Shown here: positions 7,101-15,754 of the stretch, in pieces
How positions within the stretch are numbered: position 1 is the first letter of the stretch
Layout: every line of letters begins with the position of its first letter
NCBI GenBank assembly: GCA_031281945.1
Contig: JAITER010000003.1
Span: forward strand, 1 to 42,189
DNA: 42,189 nucleotides
Direction of reading: 5' to 3'
DNA from: Spirochaetaceae bacterium
GTDB taxonomy: Bacteria; Spirochaetota; Spirochaetia; Treponematales; Breznakiellaceae
The notes under the pieces: model-generated
What the model was told of the DNA's origin: nothing
The model's database searches: none
What the model saw: only the letters and a program-made list of their open reading frames with translations
Position numbers and translations under genes: made by a program

Positions 7101-9317
7101 TTATAAAAATGAAGATTTTTTTATACGGCGAAGGAAACTTATTTTTCCAAGCGCGTAGGACGGGTTTCCGGCGTTTTCTCGCTCGGCGGCGGAGTTTGAT
7201 TCAACTGTTAAAAACGCGTCCCCTTCCTGTTTTTCCAGTAAAAGCGGTTTAACGATTATACGCCCGTTTCCGCCGTAAGTTTGTATTTCAAGCATTTCAC
7301 CCGCTTCAATAGCCTGTTTCGCGATGTTTATTTTTCCTACATAGTCCAGCGCCCTAGCTTCCAGTTTTTCTTTTAAATAAGAGGTTTCGTTAAGCTGGGA
7401 CGGGGAAAAAATCAAGCGGTTTTCTATTCGCGTTCTAAGCGCTTCTTTCTGTTCTTCCCCGACGTCCATTTCTTCCAGCGCGTTCAAAAAAATCTGTTTT
7501 CGGGAATTTAGGACGGCGGCTTTATCTTTTTGAAACGCGCTGATTTTTTTTATCTCCCCGTTTAATTCGTTTAACGTAAACGCCGTGTTTTTATCCGCGT
7601 CTTCCCGAAAATGCTGATAACCGGAATGCGGTTTTTTTTCACCGCCGCAAGGGGCTGTTTCTTTTTGCGCGGGGCTGGATACGACGTCAATTCCGCATTT
7701 TTTAAGGGCGTCCAGGACGGCGGCTTTATCTTTTGTTCCCAGTATAAGCACTCCGTCCGCCGGCTTGCTTAAAATTAAGCCGCGCAAAGGTTCTATTTCC
7801 GCCAAATAACGCCGTTCAGGTGAAAGCGTAACTGTAACGCCTTCAAAAATAGATATTTCCGTGTATCTTTTTTCCCATTCGCGTATAGACCACAAAAGCG
7901 TTTCATGTTGCATATTTAGGGAAAGCCGTTTTATTGTTTCTATAATGGTTTGCGCGTTTATTCCCCTGTCGAAAGCGCGGCTTACGGAGGAACGCGTTAT
8001 TTCGCCGTGCGCGAGCGGCTCCGCTCCAAGCAAATCGATTTTTGTAAACACGCTGAAATCCGCCAGCGCGGAAGCTTCGGCGAAAGAGGCGCCGCCGTCC
8101 ACAACGAAAGAAAAAGCGCCGTTAAACGATATTTTTTTTCCCGCGTTTTTTCCCGCCGCTTCTGTTTCCCGGTTTTTAACGGAGGGAAGCTCCGCGGCGT
8201 TGCTGTAAACCGGCGTTAAAACGCCTCCCGCCCCCCTTGTTAAATAATGATAGCAAAACAAAAGGCCGTCCGATTCGGCGAAAAGAGCGCTTTTACGCAT
8301 GGAAGAAATTAAACTTTTTACATCGATTGTTTTTTTGGGAGTGTAAGATTCGCCGTATGTTGATTTTTGATACATAACGGCCAGGCGTATCAGAGTTTTA
8401 ACAGGATACAGGCGCGCACCGCCTTTTTTTTCAGTTTTTTTTAAGGCGCTTAGAAAATTATGTATAAACGCCGACACCTCCACAAGTTTCGCGCGCTGCG
8501 GCAACAGAAGGTCTTCCGGCGAAAGCTCTTCAGCTATATACAAAGCCGCCGCGCAGTGAACTTTGCGTTCATACGGGCTTAATTCTGAAAAAGCCTGAAT
8601 CTTCGCGGCGTTGCGTTTTAGAGTGTTTTCAGTTCTGCGTATCAAATCCAGCGCGCAAAGGCAGTCGATGTAAAGCGATATGTCGGAATCTCCCAAAAGA
8701 AGCCGCGCCTGCTTTTCGGCTTTTTTCCTTATGCTGCCGTCCGCCTTAAAAAAGGCGTCGCTTTCCGCGGCGAAAGAAACTACGGAAGCTAAAACCGCGT
8801 CGCTGAATATATTGTTTACAAATACATTTTGAAGTTCCGCGACGCCTTCCTTGTTCAACGGAACTGTCGAAAAAGGAAGTATATACGAAAAATCCACCGT
8901 ATATTTATAAAGTATATTTGAAAGAACCGGATTCAAAAACAAACGCCATACATTTTTTTTAAAACGGCTGAATAAAATTAGACGTTCTTCCAAATGTGAT
9001 ATTTTGTTTTTTAGAGAAGAACGCGACTCATCGCCTTCCAAAAAATCAATAACCTCATAAACCGGCGGATTTTCCAAAAAAGCGATTGTGGATATTATTT
9101 CAATATCTTCTTCGTCAATAAACGCGTCGATGGTTTCCTGCACATCGGCGCGCGATAAAAACGACTGTAGTTCTTCCACAAGTTTTTGTTTGTTGTACGG
9201 GGATTTTACAGTTCCAAGAACCCCGTTGATAAGAATAAAAAAAGAGCGTTCATTTAACGTAACTATAGCCGACTTCCATTCATCGACGCCGCAAAATTTG
9301 CCTGTTTTTTTCGTCAA
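7101..9317 (-). CDS. XPB/Ssl2 N-terminal (Helicase_C_3)-like protein without a helicase motor
   Basis: A 738-residue soluble protein with no signal peptide. Residues about 405-550 have the order of features seen in the Helicase_C_3 / XPB-Ssl2 N-terminal domain: a strand FSFVVDGGASF, a SSVSRAFDRGI segment, then LLWSIREWEKRY, and a closing GVLILGTKD with an LKKCGIDVVS element. There are no Walker motifs, so it is not itself a helicase. The N-terminal half is helical and unassigned. It starts at TTG (9317), with AAGGA 7 nt upstream and no nearby ATG. It lies downstream of the NtrB/NtrC-type pair on the same strand with a gap of about 260 nt, so co-transcription is possible. The domain assignment is from pattern memory only. 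Confidence 0.6.
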   Translation of the reverse strand: MTKKTGKFCGVDEWKSAIVTLNERSFFILINGVLGTVKSPYNKQKLVEELQSFLSRADVQETIDAFIDEEDIEIISTIAFLENPPVYEVIDFLEGDESRSSLKNKISHLEERLILFSRFKKNVWRLFLNPVLSNILYKYTVDFSYILPFSTVPLNKEGVAELQNVFVNNIFSDAVLASVVSFAAESDAFFKADGSIRKKAEKQARLLLGDSDISLYIDCLCALDLIRRTENTLKRNAAKIQAFSELSPYERKVHCAAALYIAEELSPEDLLLPQRAKLVEVSAFIHNFLSALKKTEKKGGARLYPVKTLIRLAVMYQKSTYGESYTPKKTIDVKSLISSMRKSALFAESDGLLFCYHYLTRGAGGVLTPVYSNAAELPSVKNRETEAAGKNAGKKISFNGAFSFVVDGGASFAEASALADFSVFTKIDLLGAEPLAHGEITRSSVSRAFDRGINAQTIIETIKRLSLNMQHETLLWSIREWEKRYTEISIFEGVTVTLSPERRYLAEIEPLRGLILSKPADGVLILGTKDKAAVLDALKKCGIDVVSSPAQKETAPCGGEKKPHSGYQHFREDADKNTAFTLNELNGEIKKISAFQKDKAAVLNSRKQIFLNALEEMDVGEEQKEALRTRIENRLIFSPSQLNETSYLKEKLEARALDYVGKINIAKQAIEAGEMLEIQTYGGNGRIIVKPLLLEKQEGDAFLTVESNSAAERENAGNPSYALGKISFLRRIKKSSFL

Positions 9318-9416
9318 TTTAATTCCTTAAAAAAATAAGAGTTTTAAGCGCCCGCGCGAAAACAAGACCGTTTAGCCGCGCCGTTCTGTGGAATTTTTAT
9401 TTTTGCGCAGTTGAGG

Positions 9417-9446
9417 GCGTCCCAAAGCTGAAGTTTTGGAACGCCG
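9417..9446 (+). repeat. Short dispersed stem-loop, diverged copy
   Basis: GGCGTCCCAAAGC-TGAA-GTTTTGGAACGCC is a nearly complete 13-bp stem around TGAA. It resembles the AAAC-TGAA-GTTT stem-loops at 6327 and 13450 and lies between the response regulator gene and the next gene on the minus strand, where it could end transcription. Confidence 0.45.
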
Positions 9447-9578
9447 CTATTAAAGCGTCTAAATAATTCTATTTTGAAAAGCTCATCCAAACGTGTTTTA
9501 GCGGCCGTCAAATAATAAAACAACAAAAGCTCATGTTGTTTCCTGACGGATTCTAACGGGCGGTTAAAAAGAACTTTT

Positions 9579-10973
9579 CTAATCCGCGCCTTCGCTTCCG
9601 GTTGTGGAGCTTTCAACCGCCGCCGCGGCCCCCCACTGCGCAAGCTTTCTGTGCAGTGTTTTTCTGCCTATATCCAGCGTTTTCGCCGTCTCGCTTTTAT
9701 TTCCGTTAAGACCGGAGAGCGTTTTCGTAATGATGATTTTTTCCGCTTCTTCCAGTGTAATTCCTGTTGGAATCTGAATATAGCCGTCTTCGGCGACAGA
9801 GCGCAGGGTTGGCGGCAGGTCTTCTTCTTTAATCAAAGAGCCTTTAGTCATCACCACCGCGCTTTCTATGCAGTTGCGAAGTTCGCGTATATTTCCAGGC
9901 CAGGAATAATTATAAAGCCTAGAACGCGCTTTTTCGTCTATACCGTCTATGGGTTTTCCATTTTCATTTGAAAAAAGTTTTACAAATGAGTTTATCAAAA
10001 GAGGTATGTCGTCTTTTCGCTCGCGTAGCGGCGGCACATTAATTGATACGACGTTAAGCCTGTAATACAAATCCTCGCGAAACGCGCCTTTTTTAATTTC
10101 TTCCATCAGATTTTTGTTTGTGGCGGCTATTAGGCGTATGTCGACCTCGATAGTTTCTTCGCCTCCAACTCTTTCAAAACGTTTTTCCTGTAGAACGCGC
10201 AAAAGTTTTACCTGTATATTTTGGTCTATTTCGCCGATTTCATCCAGAAAAAGCGTGCCTTCGTGCGCCTGCTCAAATTTGCCTCTTTTGCGGCCAGTCG
10301 CTCCGGTAAACGAGCCTTTTTCGTGGCCGAAAAGTTCGCTTTCCAGTATGCTTTCGGCCAGCGCCGCGCAATGCACTTTTATTAGCGGCTTGTCCGAGCG
10401 CGGGGACAGTCTGTGTATCGAGTCCGCTATCATTTCTTTGCCCACGCCGGATTCGCCTGTGATAAGAACCGACGCCTTTGTGGGGGCCACCCGTGAAACC
10501 GCGTCCAGTACGGCGCTTAGAGCGGAGCTGGATCCCACCATGTTGCTGAATTGTTTTTGTTTGGCGATTTCTTCTTCCATGCGCATAACTTTTAGGTAAC
10601 GTTTGTGATTGTCCAGCACGCGGCGCACTATAATCGAAAGCCTGTCGTAATCTTCTATTGGTTTGGTGAAAAAATCCCAGGCCCCAAGGCGCATGGCTTC
10701 CGTGGCGTCTTTTATAGTCCCGTGTCCGGTGAGCATCATCACCTGGACGCCTTCCGTTTCTTTTTTTATCGCTTTAAGAAGCTCCATGCCGCCCATGCCC
10801 GGCATTTTTAGGTCCGATATAACAAGCGCCACATCGTTTCCTTTGTGGCAGCGCCGCAACGCGCTTTCGCCGTCATTGGCGGTTTCAACGACAAACCCGT
10901 CCGCCCTTAAAAAATCGGCCAGGCCGTCCCTTATATTTTTTTCATCGTCTACAACAAGAATGACGCTTTCCAT
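9579..10973 (-). CDS. Sigma-54-dependent response regulator (NtrC/AtoC family)
   Basis: A 464-residue DNA-binding activator of sigma-54 RNA polymerase. The receiver domain (1-120) has the acidic pair DD9-10, phosphorylation site D54 (VISDLKMPG) and K104. The AAA+ domain (about 145-380) has Walker A GESGVGKE at 173-180 and Walker B LFLDEIGE at 241-248. The sigma-54 contact loop reads GSFTGA (220-225) instead of the commoner GAFTGA. The C-terminus carries a Fis-type helix-turn-helix (NKSETAKTLDIGRKTLHRKL). The start has AAGGAA 6 nt upstream, lying inside the end of the kinase gene; only 3 nt separate the two, so they form one operon and very likely a cognate pair. Targets cannot be read from this window. 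Confidence 0.93.
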   Translation of the reverse strand: MESVILVVDDEKNIRDGLADFLRADGFVVETANDGESALRRCHKGNDVALVISDLKMPGMGGMELLKAIKKETEGVQVMMLTGHGTIKDATEAMRLGAWDFFTKPIEDYDRLSIIVRRVLDNHKRYLKVMRMEEEIAKQKQFSNMVGSSSALSAVLDAVSRVAPTKASVLITGESGVGKEMIADSIHRLSPRSDKPLIKVHCAALAESILESELFGHEKGSFTGATGRKRGKFEQAHEGTLFLDEIGEIDQNIQVKLLRVLQEKRFERVGGEETIEVDIRLIAATNKNLMEEIKKGAFREDLYYRLNVVSINVPPLRERKDDIPLLINSFVKLFSNENGKPIDGIDEKARSRLYNYSWPGNIRELRNCIESAVVMTKGSLIKEEDLPPTLRSVAEDGYIQIPTGITLEEAEKIIITKTLSGLNGNKSETAKTLDIGRKTLHRKLAQWGAAAAVESSTTGSEGAD

Positions 10974-10976
10974 AAG

Positions 10977-12188
10977 CTATTCCTTTTTTTTAACCGGAAG
11001 CATACGCATTCCTTTTGGCGGCAGGGGCAGGCTTATTAAAAAACAGGCGCCTTCGCCTTCTTTTGAGTGTACGATAATTTCTCCGTTATGTTCCTGGATT
11101 ATTTTGAAAACAAGGGTTAGGCCTAAGCCGGAGCCGCCGGATTTTGTAGTCCAATACGGCTCAAAAATGCGGGATACGTCTTTTTCCGGTATTCCGGGCC
11201 CCGTGTCGGCCACGCTTAAAACGATGCGCTCCCCCGCTTCCTGAGCGGTTAGGCGTATTTCAGCGTCCGGGCGCCTTTCGGCGCGGCCAGTTTTTAAAGG
11301 CGGCTCTTTTATGGCTTCTATGGCGTTTTTTACAAGGTTTACAAGCGCCTGCCTTATAAGGTTTGAGTCCAGTTTTATCTCAGGCGGCGATTCGCAAGGC
11401 TTAAAAGTTAAAGAAATGTTTTCTTTTTTTGCTTCCGGCTCTTCCAGTTTTATTACTTCTTGTATAACGTCGTTTATATTTGATTTTCGTAAATTTAATT
11501 TCATGGGGCGCACGGCGAAAAGGAAATCGACTACAATTTTATTCAGGCGTTTTATTTCGTCGTTAACCACGTCTATGTGGGCGTCCAAATCGGAGGCGCC
11601 GCCGCTTGAAGGCTGTATTTTTTGCGCGATTTTTTTTATAAGCTGAACATGAATAGAAATCGCGGCGAGCGGGTTTTTAATTTCGTGCGCCACTCCGGCC
11701 GCGAGGGTGGTTAGGCTCGCCAGACTTTCTATGCGGCGTATTTTCGCTTCCTGGACTCTTTTTTGGGTGACGTCCGCTATTAAAACCACGCTTCCTATTA
11801 TGCGGCCTTCTTCCACAAGGGCTTGCACGGAAAATTCAAGAAGGCGGCATATTCCGTTCACGTCCACTTCAATTTCGCGCCCGTGGACGTCCACCCCTTT
11901 TTGAAGCGTTTCCTGTAAAAATTTTTTCACCCCGGCGTCTTTAACGGCTAGCCATACGGATTTTTTCACCGCTTCTTCTTCTTTAATTGGTATGATGTGT
12001 TTAGCGTATGAATTTGTGATAAGCAGATTGTGCTTGCCGTCGCAGACAAGGATCCCCTGCGCTATGGAATCCAAAACATTTTCTAAAAGATTTACGCCGT
12101 CCAAAGCGCTGAGTATTAATTCTTTCGCCGTATCCTGCGAAAGCCTGTCGAATTTTGTAAGCGTTTTGCTTATAAAATGATTTATCAC
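10977..12188 (-). CDS. PAS-domain sensor histidine kinase (NtrB/AtoS type)
   Basis: A 403-residue cytoplasmic kinase without membrane spans. A PAS-like sensing domain covers about residues 33-145. The dimerisation and phosphoacceptor segment follows, with H168 in AAGVAHEIKNPLAAI. The ATP-binding domain shows the N box (LVKNAIEAI), the DTGPGIP G1 box and the GGSGLGLTLV G2 box. It begins with GTG at 12188; the upstream GGGGAAAA is a weak ribosome binding site. The gene is immediately followed by the sigma-54 activator, which it should phosphorylate. The lack of membrane segments means the signal is internal. Its ligand is unknown. Confidence 0.92.
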   Translation of the reverse strand: MINHFISKTLTKFDRLSQDTAKELILSALDGVNLLENVLDSIAQGILVCDGKHNLLITNSYAKHIIPIKEEEAVKKSVWLAVKDAGVKKFLQETLQKGVDVHGREIEVDVNGICRLLEFSVQALVEEGRIIGSVVLIADVTQKRVQEAKIRRIESLASLTTLAAGVAHEIKNPLAAISIHVQLIKKIAQKIQPSSGGASDLDAHIDVVNDEIKRLNKIVVDFLFAVRPMKLNLRKSNINDVIQEVIKLEEPEAKKENISLTFKPCESPPEIKLDSNLIRQALVNLVKNAIEAIKEPPLKTGRAERRPDAEIRLTAQEAGERIVLSVADTGPGIPEKDVSRIFEPYWTTKSGGSGLGLTLVFKIIQEHNGEIIVHSKEGEGACFLISLPLPPKGMRMLPVKKKE

Positions 12189-12430
12189 TTTTCCCCAAAC
12201 CGCGCGATTTTACGCCGTAATTTTAGAAGCCGCGTAAAACAACACGGCCAAACGTCTTGTTTTCGCGCCGCTATTTAAGCGCTCGCGCCCTTTTAAAATA
12301 AGACCATCTTAGAATATGGCGCTATTTTTAAAAATTCTTTTGCATAAAATTGGAATTTAGGGGCCTTAAAGAAATGAGCGCGAAAGCGCCGTCAATTCTT
12401 TAAAGTCTCTTATTGCCGGAATTTCTTGGA
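12189..12430. other. Intergenic region with stem-loops
   Basis: It separates the divergent kinase and transporter genes. A long imperfect hairpin runs from GTCTTGTTTT (about 12254) to AAAATAAGAC (about 12304). A second at about 12368-12406 pairs CTTAAAGAA with TTCTTTAAAG around an inner GCGC-GAAA-GCGC stem. No coding region is seen. Confidence 0.4.
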
Positions 12431-12459
12431 TTGACTATAGCAAAAAAAACTTGTACTGT
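12431..12459 (+). promoter_or_regulatory. Candidate promoter of the queuosine-precursor transporter, leaderless
   Basis: TTGACT (12431-12436), 17-nt spacer, TACTGT (12454-12459), 6 nt before the ATG at 12466. No ribosome binding site fits between them. Confidence 0.5.
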
Positions 12460-12465
12460 CTATTT

Positions 12466-13188
12466 ATGAAAACCGGCGGGGGTGATTTTAAAAAATCATT
12501 CCGTTATTTAGATGTTATAACAGCTTCTTTTACAGCCTGCCTTATTATAAGCAATGTGGCTTCCAGCGCTAAAATCGTAAGTTTGGGCGTCTCGCTCTTT
12601 GGAACGCCGCTTGTTTTTGACGGCGGAACGCTTCTTTTCCCTATTTCTTACATTTTTGGAGACATTCTTACAGAAGTTTACGGTTTTAAGGCGTCCCGCA
12701 GAGTTATTTGGATAGGCTTCGCCGGGCTCTCGCTTTCTTCCGCGTTCTTTTTTCTTTTGGGCCTGGCTCCCGGCGAAAGCGAATGGCTTTCTTACGCGGG
12801 GGAGGGTGCTTACGGCGCTATTTTGGGCGGAATTTCATCTGGCGGTATAGTTATAGCGAGTTTAGCCGGATATTTCGCCGGAGAATTTTCCAATTCGGTT
12901 TTGCTTTCCCGCCTTAAAGTAATTATGAACGGGCGGTTTCTTTTTGTTCGCGCAATAGGAAGCACTCTTATAGGCGAATTTCTGGATACTTTGATTTTTG
13001 TTTCCATAGCCTGCCTCGCCGGAGTGTTTAGCCCGTCTGTCTTCGTTTCGCTTCTTTTTACAAACTATATTTTAAAGTGCGCGGTGGAAGCCGCGCTTAC
13101 GCCGGTTACTTGTTTTGTTTGCGCCCGTTTAAAATCCGCCGAAAATTCCGACGCCTACGATCGCGGCGTGCGGTATATGCCGGTTTAA
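12466..13188 (+). CDS. yhhQ: Queuosine precursor transporter (YhhQ/QPTR, VUT family)
   Basis: A 240-residue integral membrane protein with about six hydrophobic spans. Family hallmarks are present: the SYIFGDILTEVYGFKASRR segment after the second span, then GIVIASLAGYFAGEFSNS and RAIGSTLIGEFLDTLIF. Members import preQ0/preQ1-type bases for making queuosine in tRNA. The ATG at 12466 is preferred over an upstream TTG (12451), because the TTG lies inside the promoter -10 region. No queuosine synthesis gene is adjacent. Family identification is strong; the exact substrate is inferred. Confidence 0.88.
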   Translation: MKTGGGDFKKSFRYLDVITASFTACLIISNVASSAKIVSLGVSLFGTPLVFDGGTLLFPISYIFGDILTEVYGFKASRRVIWIGFAGLSLSSAFFFLLGLAPGESEWLSYAGEGAYGAILGGISSGGIVIASLAGYFAGEFSNSVLLSRLKVIMNGRFLFVRAIGSTLIGEFLDTLIFVSIACLAGVFSPSVFVSLLFTNYILKCAVEAALTPVTCFVCARLKSAENSDAYDRGVRYMPV

Positions 13189-13595
13189 ATCGGGTTCGTC
13201 CATCATGTAGGCGCGTTATGGGCAAATTTCATTGAAAAACGCATTTTCGCGGCCTTTAGGCTAGGAAAATGCAAGGCCCGTCAGCAAAACAGCCGGCTTT
13301 GCGGACGGACGCTAAATCATTGATTTACGACTTTTGGCGGCTTTGCGTATTTTGGCGGCGCTTTAAGTTTAAAACGCCCTTAAAATAAAAAACGTTAGAA
13401 CTTTGCCGCGCAAGGCTTGAAGCCGGCGCGGTTTGATTAAATGACAGGTTGCTCAGAAACTGAAGTTTCTGTAAGCCGGGCCGGGCTTGTACGGCTTGGC
13501 CGGCGGCCGCTAAAAAACAGCAGGGCGCGGAGTTTTTTGCAAGACTTGTCCCATGCGGCTTCCGGGCCGCCTGAAATAAGCGCAATCAAAATCAA
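13189..13595. other. Intergenic region with three palindromes
   Basis: No gene is visible. At 13243-13274 GCATTTTC and GAAAATGC enclose an inner GGCC-type stem. At about 13277-13309 CCGTCAGCAAA pairs imperfectly with CTTTGCGGACGG; a similar palindrome (CGCCGTCCG with GCGGGCGGCG around AACGGCTTT) occurs near 40.63 kb. At 13450-13478 is a copy of the short dispersed stem-loop. No ribosome binding site precedes the following ATG. Confidence 0.45.
13450..13478 (-). repeat. Short dispersed stem-loop, copy 2
   Basis: On the minus strand GCTTACAGAAACTTCAG continues as TTTCTGAGCAAC. It aligns with the plus-strand copy at 6327-6355 at most positions, with the central loop inverted. Confidence 0.5.
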
Positions 13596-14759
13596 ATGAC
13601 TGAATTAAAAAAGGCGGCGGAACCGCCTGAAATTTTTGAATCCTTTAGCGGCGCACGGCGGCTGGGTTTTTTAACCATGAAGGCGTTGAAAGACCAGGGG
13701 CGCGGGGTGGCGGGAACTTTTTGCTCGTATGTGCCTGTGGAATTATTTATGGCGGCGGGCGTTGTTTACGTGGGCCTTTGTTCCGGTTCTGAAGAAACGA
13801 TACCGGACGCGGAAACGGTTTTGCCCCGCAATATATGCCCGCTTATTAAAGCGAGCTACGGTTACGCGCTTACCGGAAAATGCCCGTATATGTATTTTTC
13901 TGACTTAGTCGTGGGCGAGACGACCTGCGATGGTAAAATTAAGATGTACGAACACCTGGGCGAAATAAAAGACGTCTATGTCATGGAGCTTCCTAAAACC
14001 AGGCGCGATGATAAAGGGGCTTCTTTTTGGCTTTCCGAGATACATCTTTTAAAGCAAAAAATCGAAGAAAAATTCGCCGTTAAAATAACGGATGAAAATT
14101 TGCGTCTGGCTATACGCGCGCGCAATCAGGAAAGGGCCCTTTTAAAAGAGCTTTACGAGCTTTCGGTTTTGGACCCGCCTCCGGTTACAGGCTTACAGCA
14201 ACTGCAAATCCTGTACGGCTCGCAATTTAAGTTTGACCACGAAGAAAAAATCAAAGAACTGCGGGCGGCTGTAGACGGGATAAAGGCGGAATACGAGCGC
14301 GGAAGCCGCCCAGTTCCGCCGGGGGCCAAACGCATAGTCCTTACAGGCTGCCCTATAGGCGGGGCTACGGAAAAGGTTGTGCGCGTTATCGAAGAAGCGG
14401 GCGGCGTGGTTGTGGTTTACGAAAACTGCACCGGAGCCAAACAGTACGACCGCCAGGTTTGCGAAGAAGGCGACCCTTACAAGGCCCTTTGCGATTATTA
14501 CCTTAACATAGGTTGCAGCGTTATGAGCCCGAATCCCGCCCGCCTTGAACTTTTGGGCCGCCTTTGCGATCAGTTTTCCGCCTGCGCGGTTATAGAGATG
14601 ACCTTGCAGTCCTGCCACACCTACCAAATTGAGACGCGGACTGTGCGGCGTTTTCTTAAAGAACGGGGGACGCCTTTTTTATCGCTGGAAACTGATTATT
14701 CCGCCGGCGACGTCCAGCAGTTAAAGACGCGAACCGGCGCCTTTATCGAGATGCTGTAA
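13596..14759 (+). CDS. Double-cubane-cluster anaerobic reductase, 2-hydroxyacyl-CoA dehydratase family (YjiM type)
   Basis: A 387-residue protein of the HgdB/FldB superfamily. Motifs include FCSYVPVELFMAAGVVYVGL near the N-terminus, NICPLIKASYG, the TGKCPYMYFSDLVVGETTCDGK segment (shown here only as a region, about residues 93-114), TGCPIGGATEKV, and IEMTLQSCHTY near the end. Conserved cysteines in these positions are the expected ligands of an iron-sulfur double cubane. As a single-subunit protein followed directly by its own activator, it fits the YjiM/YjiL-type pair rather than a two-subunit dehydratase. Such proteins carry out low-potential reductions in anaerobes; the natural substrate is not known to me. 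No ribosome binding site precedes the ATG. One base separates its stop from the activator ATG. Confidence 0.85.
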   Translation: MTELKKAAEPPEIFESFSGARRLGFLTMKALKDQGRGVAGTFCSYVPVELFMAAGVVYVGLCSGSEETIPDAETVLPRNICPLIKASYGYALTGKCPYMYFSDLVVGETTCDGKIKMYEHLGEIKDVYVMELPKTRRDDKGASFWLSEIHLLKQKIEEKFAVKITDENLRLAIRARNQERALLKELYELSVLDPPPVTGLQQLQILYGSQFKFDHEEKIKELRAAVDGIKAEYERGSRPVPPGAKRIVLTGCPIGGATEKVVRVIEEAGGVVVVYENCTGAKQYDRQVCEEGDPYKALCDYYLNIGCSVMSPNPARLELLGRLCDQFSACAVIEMTLQSCHTYQIETRTVRRFLKERGTPFLSLETDYSAGDVQQLKTRTGAFIEML

Positions 14760-14760
14760 A

Positions 14761-15606
14761 ATGGCCGCCGGCTTTCCCGCCGCTCATGAGCCTTCCGGCG
14801 CGGACGGCGTGTTTTCTTGCGGAATAGATTGCGGCTCCTCGTACTGTAAAGGCGCTCTTTTGCGAAACGGGGCCGTCCTAGCCCTTTCCTGCCGGCCTTC
14901 AGGCTGGAACATGGAAGAAAACTCCCGCCTTGTTTTAGAGGAGCTTTTCGGCTTCCAACGCCTTCCATTCAACCGCTTGGCTGTAAAAATCGCCGTTACA
15001 GGATACGGGCGCGAAAAAGCGGCCCTCGCGATTTCCGCGCTTCACGGGCGCGGATGCGGGACGCTCACCGAAATAAGCGCCCACGCCTTAGGCGCCTGCT
15101 CCCTTAGCCCAGGCGCGCGCACTGTAATAGACGCGGGAGGCCAGGACTGCAAAGTTATAGCGGTGGAAGACGGGCGGGTTTTGGATTTTTTAATGAACGA
15201 TAAATGCGCCGCCGGCTCAGGCCGTTTTTTGCAGGCGGCGGCTTTACGGCTGGAAGCGGACGCGGCGGACTGGGAGCTTATGCTGTCTTGCGGGAAAGAA
15301 GCGCGTATAAACAGCGTTTGCGCGGTGTTTGCGGAGAGTGAAATTATAGGTTTGCTCGCCTGCGGCGCCAGGCGCGAGGACGTCTTGTTTGGCGCCGCCG
15401 CTTCCGTATGCAGACGCATAGCCTCCCTGGCCCGCGGCCTGCCGGTTAAGGAGCCTGCCGTTTTGTGCGGCGGCCTCTCCCAAAGCCCCGCCTTTTGCCG
15501 CATCCTGTCGGGCGTTCTGGGCGTGGAAGTCCAAGCCGTCCCAAACGGCCGGTGGGCGGGAGCCGCCGGCGCCGCTATTTTCGCCGCATCCCAAGCCGCG
15601 CTTTAA
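14761..15606 (+). CDS. Acyl-CoA dehydratase activase / reductase activator (YjiL type, BadF family)
   Basis: A 281-residue ASKHA-fold ATPase that passes electrons to the double-cubane reductase at the cost of ATP. The phosphate-1 loop is CGIDCGSSYCKG (20-31) and the second loop is VIDAGGQDCK. C149 in NDKCAAGSGRF and C187 in NSVCAVFAESE are the expected ligands of the [4Fe-4S] cluster shared across the dimer. VLCGGLSQS supplies the adenosine motif. The ATG follows the reductase stop after one base, so the two are translated together. About 18 residues precede the first conserved strand, slightly long for the family. The protein has unusually high GC at third positions. Confidence 0.88.
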   Translation: MAAGFPAAHEPSGADGVFSCGIDCGSSYCKGALLRNGAVLALSCRPSGWNMEENSRLVLEELFGFQRLPFNRLAVKIAVTGYGREKAALAISALHGRGCGTLTEISAHALGACSLSPGARTVIDAGGQDCKVIAVEDGRVLDFLMNDKCAAGSGRFLQAAALRLEADAADWELMLSCGKEARINSVCAVFAESEIIGLLACGARREDVLFGAAASVCRRIASLARGLPVKEPAVLCGGLSQSPAFCRILSGVLGVEVQAVPNGRWAGAAGAAIFAASQAAL

Positions 15607-15678
15607 TCAAATCCCCTTTTTAACGCGCCTGTGAAAAAGGCCGCGCTTTCATTCCCGCCGGCAAAACAAAAAAAATAC
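15607..15678. other. Gap between activator gene and PTS promoter
   Basis: Short GC-rich then A-rich DNA. I see no gene and no convincing terminator. Confidence 0.4.
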
Positions 15679-15708
15679 TTGACCGCTCCCATAATCAGAG
15701 AATAAACT
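15679..15708 (+). promoter_or_regulatory. Candidate promoter of the PTS gene
   Basis: TTGACC (15679-15684), 18-nt spacer, TAAACT (15703-15708). Transcription would start about 15715, just before the antiterminator-binding site, which fits the layout of bgl/lic-type leaders. Confidence 0.5.
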
Positions 15709-15718
15709 ATTTATTATA

Positions 15719-15754
15719 CAGGATTGTTACCGGACTTTAGTCCGCGCATGACCT
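15719..15754 (+). promoter_or_regulatory. Ribonucleic antiterminator (RAT) site of BglG/LicT type
   Basis: The leader reads GGATTGTTACCGGAC, loop TTTA, GTCCGCGCATGACCT. The halves pair as a stem with small internal loops, as in RAT sites bound by BglG, SacT and LicT. GGATTGTTAC matches the family half-site exactly; GCATGACCT stands where GCAAAACCT is common. Its 3' edge (GACCTAAA) is also the 5' arm of the terminator below, so the two structures exclude each other. No antiterminator gene lies in this window. Confidence 0.75.

Noticed and set aside
9344-9643. 99-codon minus-strand frame
   Set aside because: Overlaps the end of the response regulator gene and the stem-loop at 9417-9446; no start signal.
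12361-12465. preQ1 riboswitch before the queuosine-precursor transporter
   Set aside because: The likely promoter leaves no leader, and I see no preQ1 aptamer pattern upstream.
13325-13585. 86-codon minus-strand frame before the reductase gene
   Set aside because: Consists of palindrome-derived sequence including the dispersed stem-loop; no start signal.
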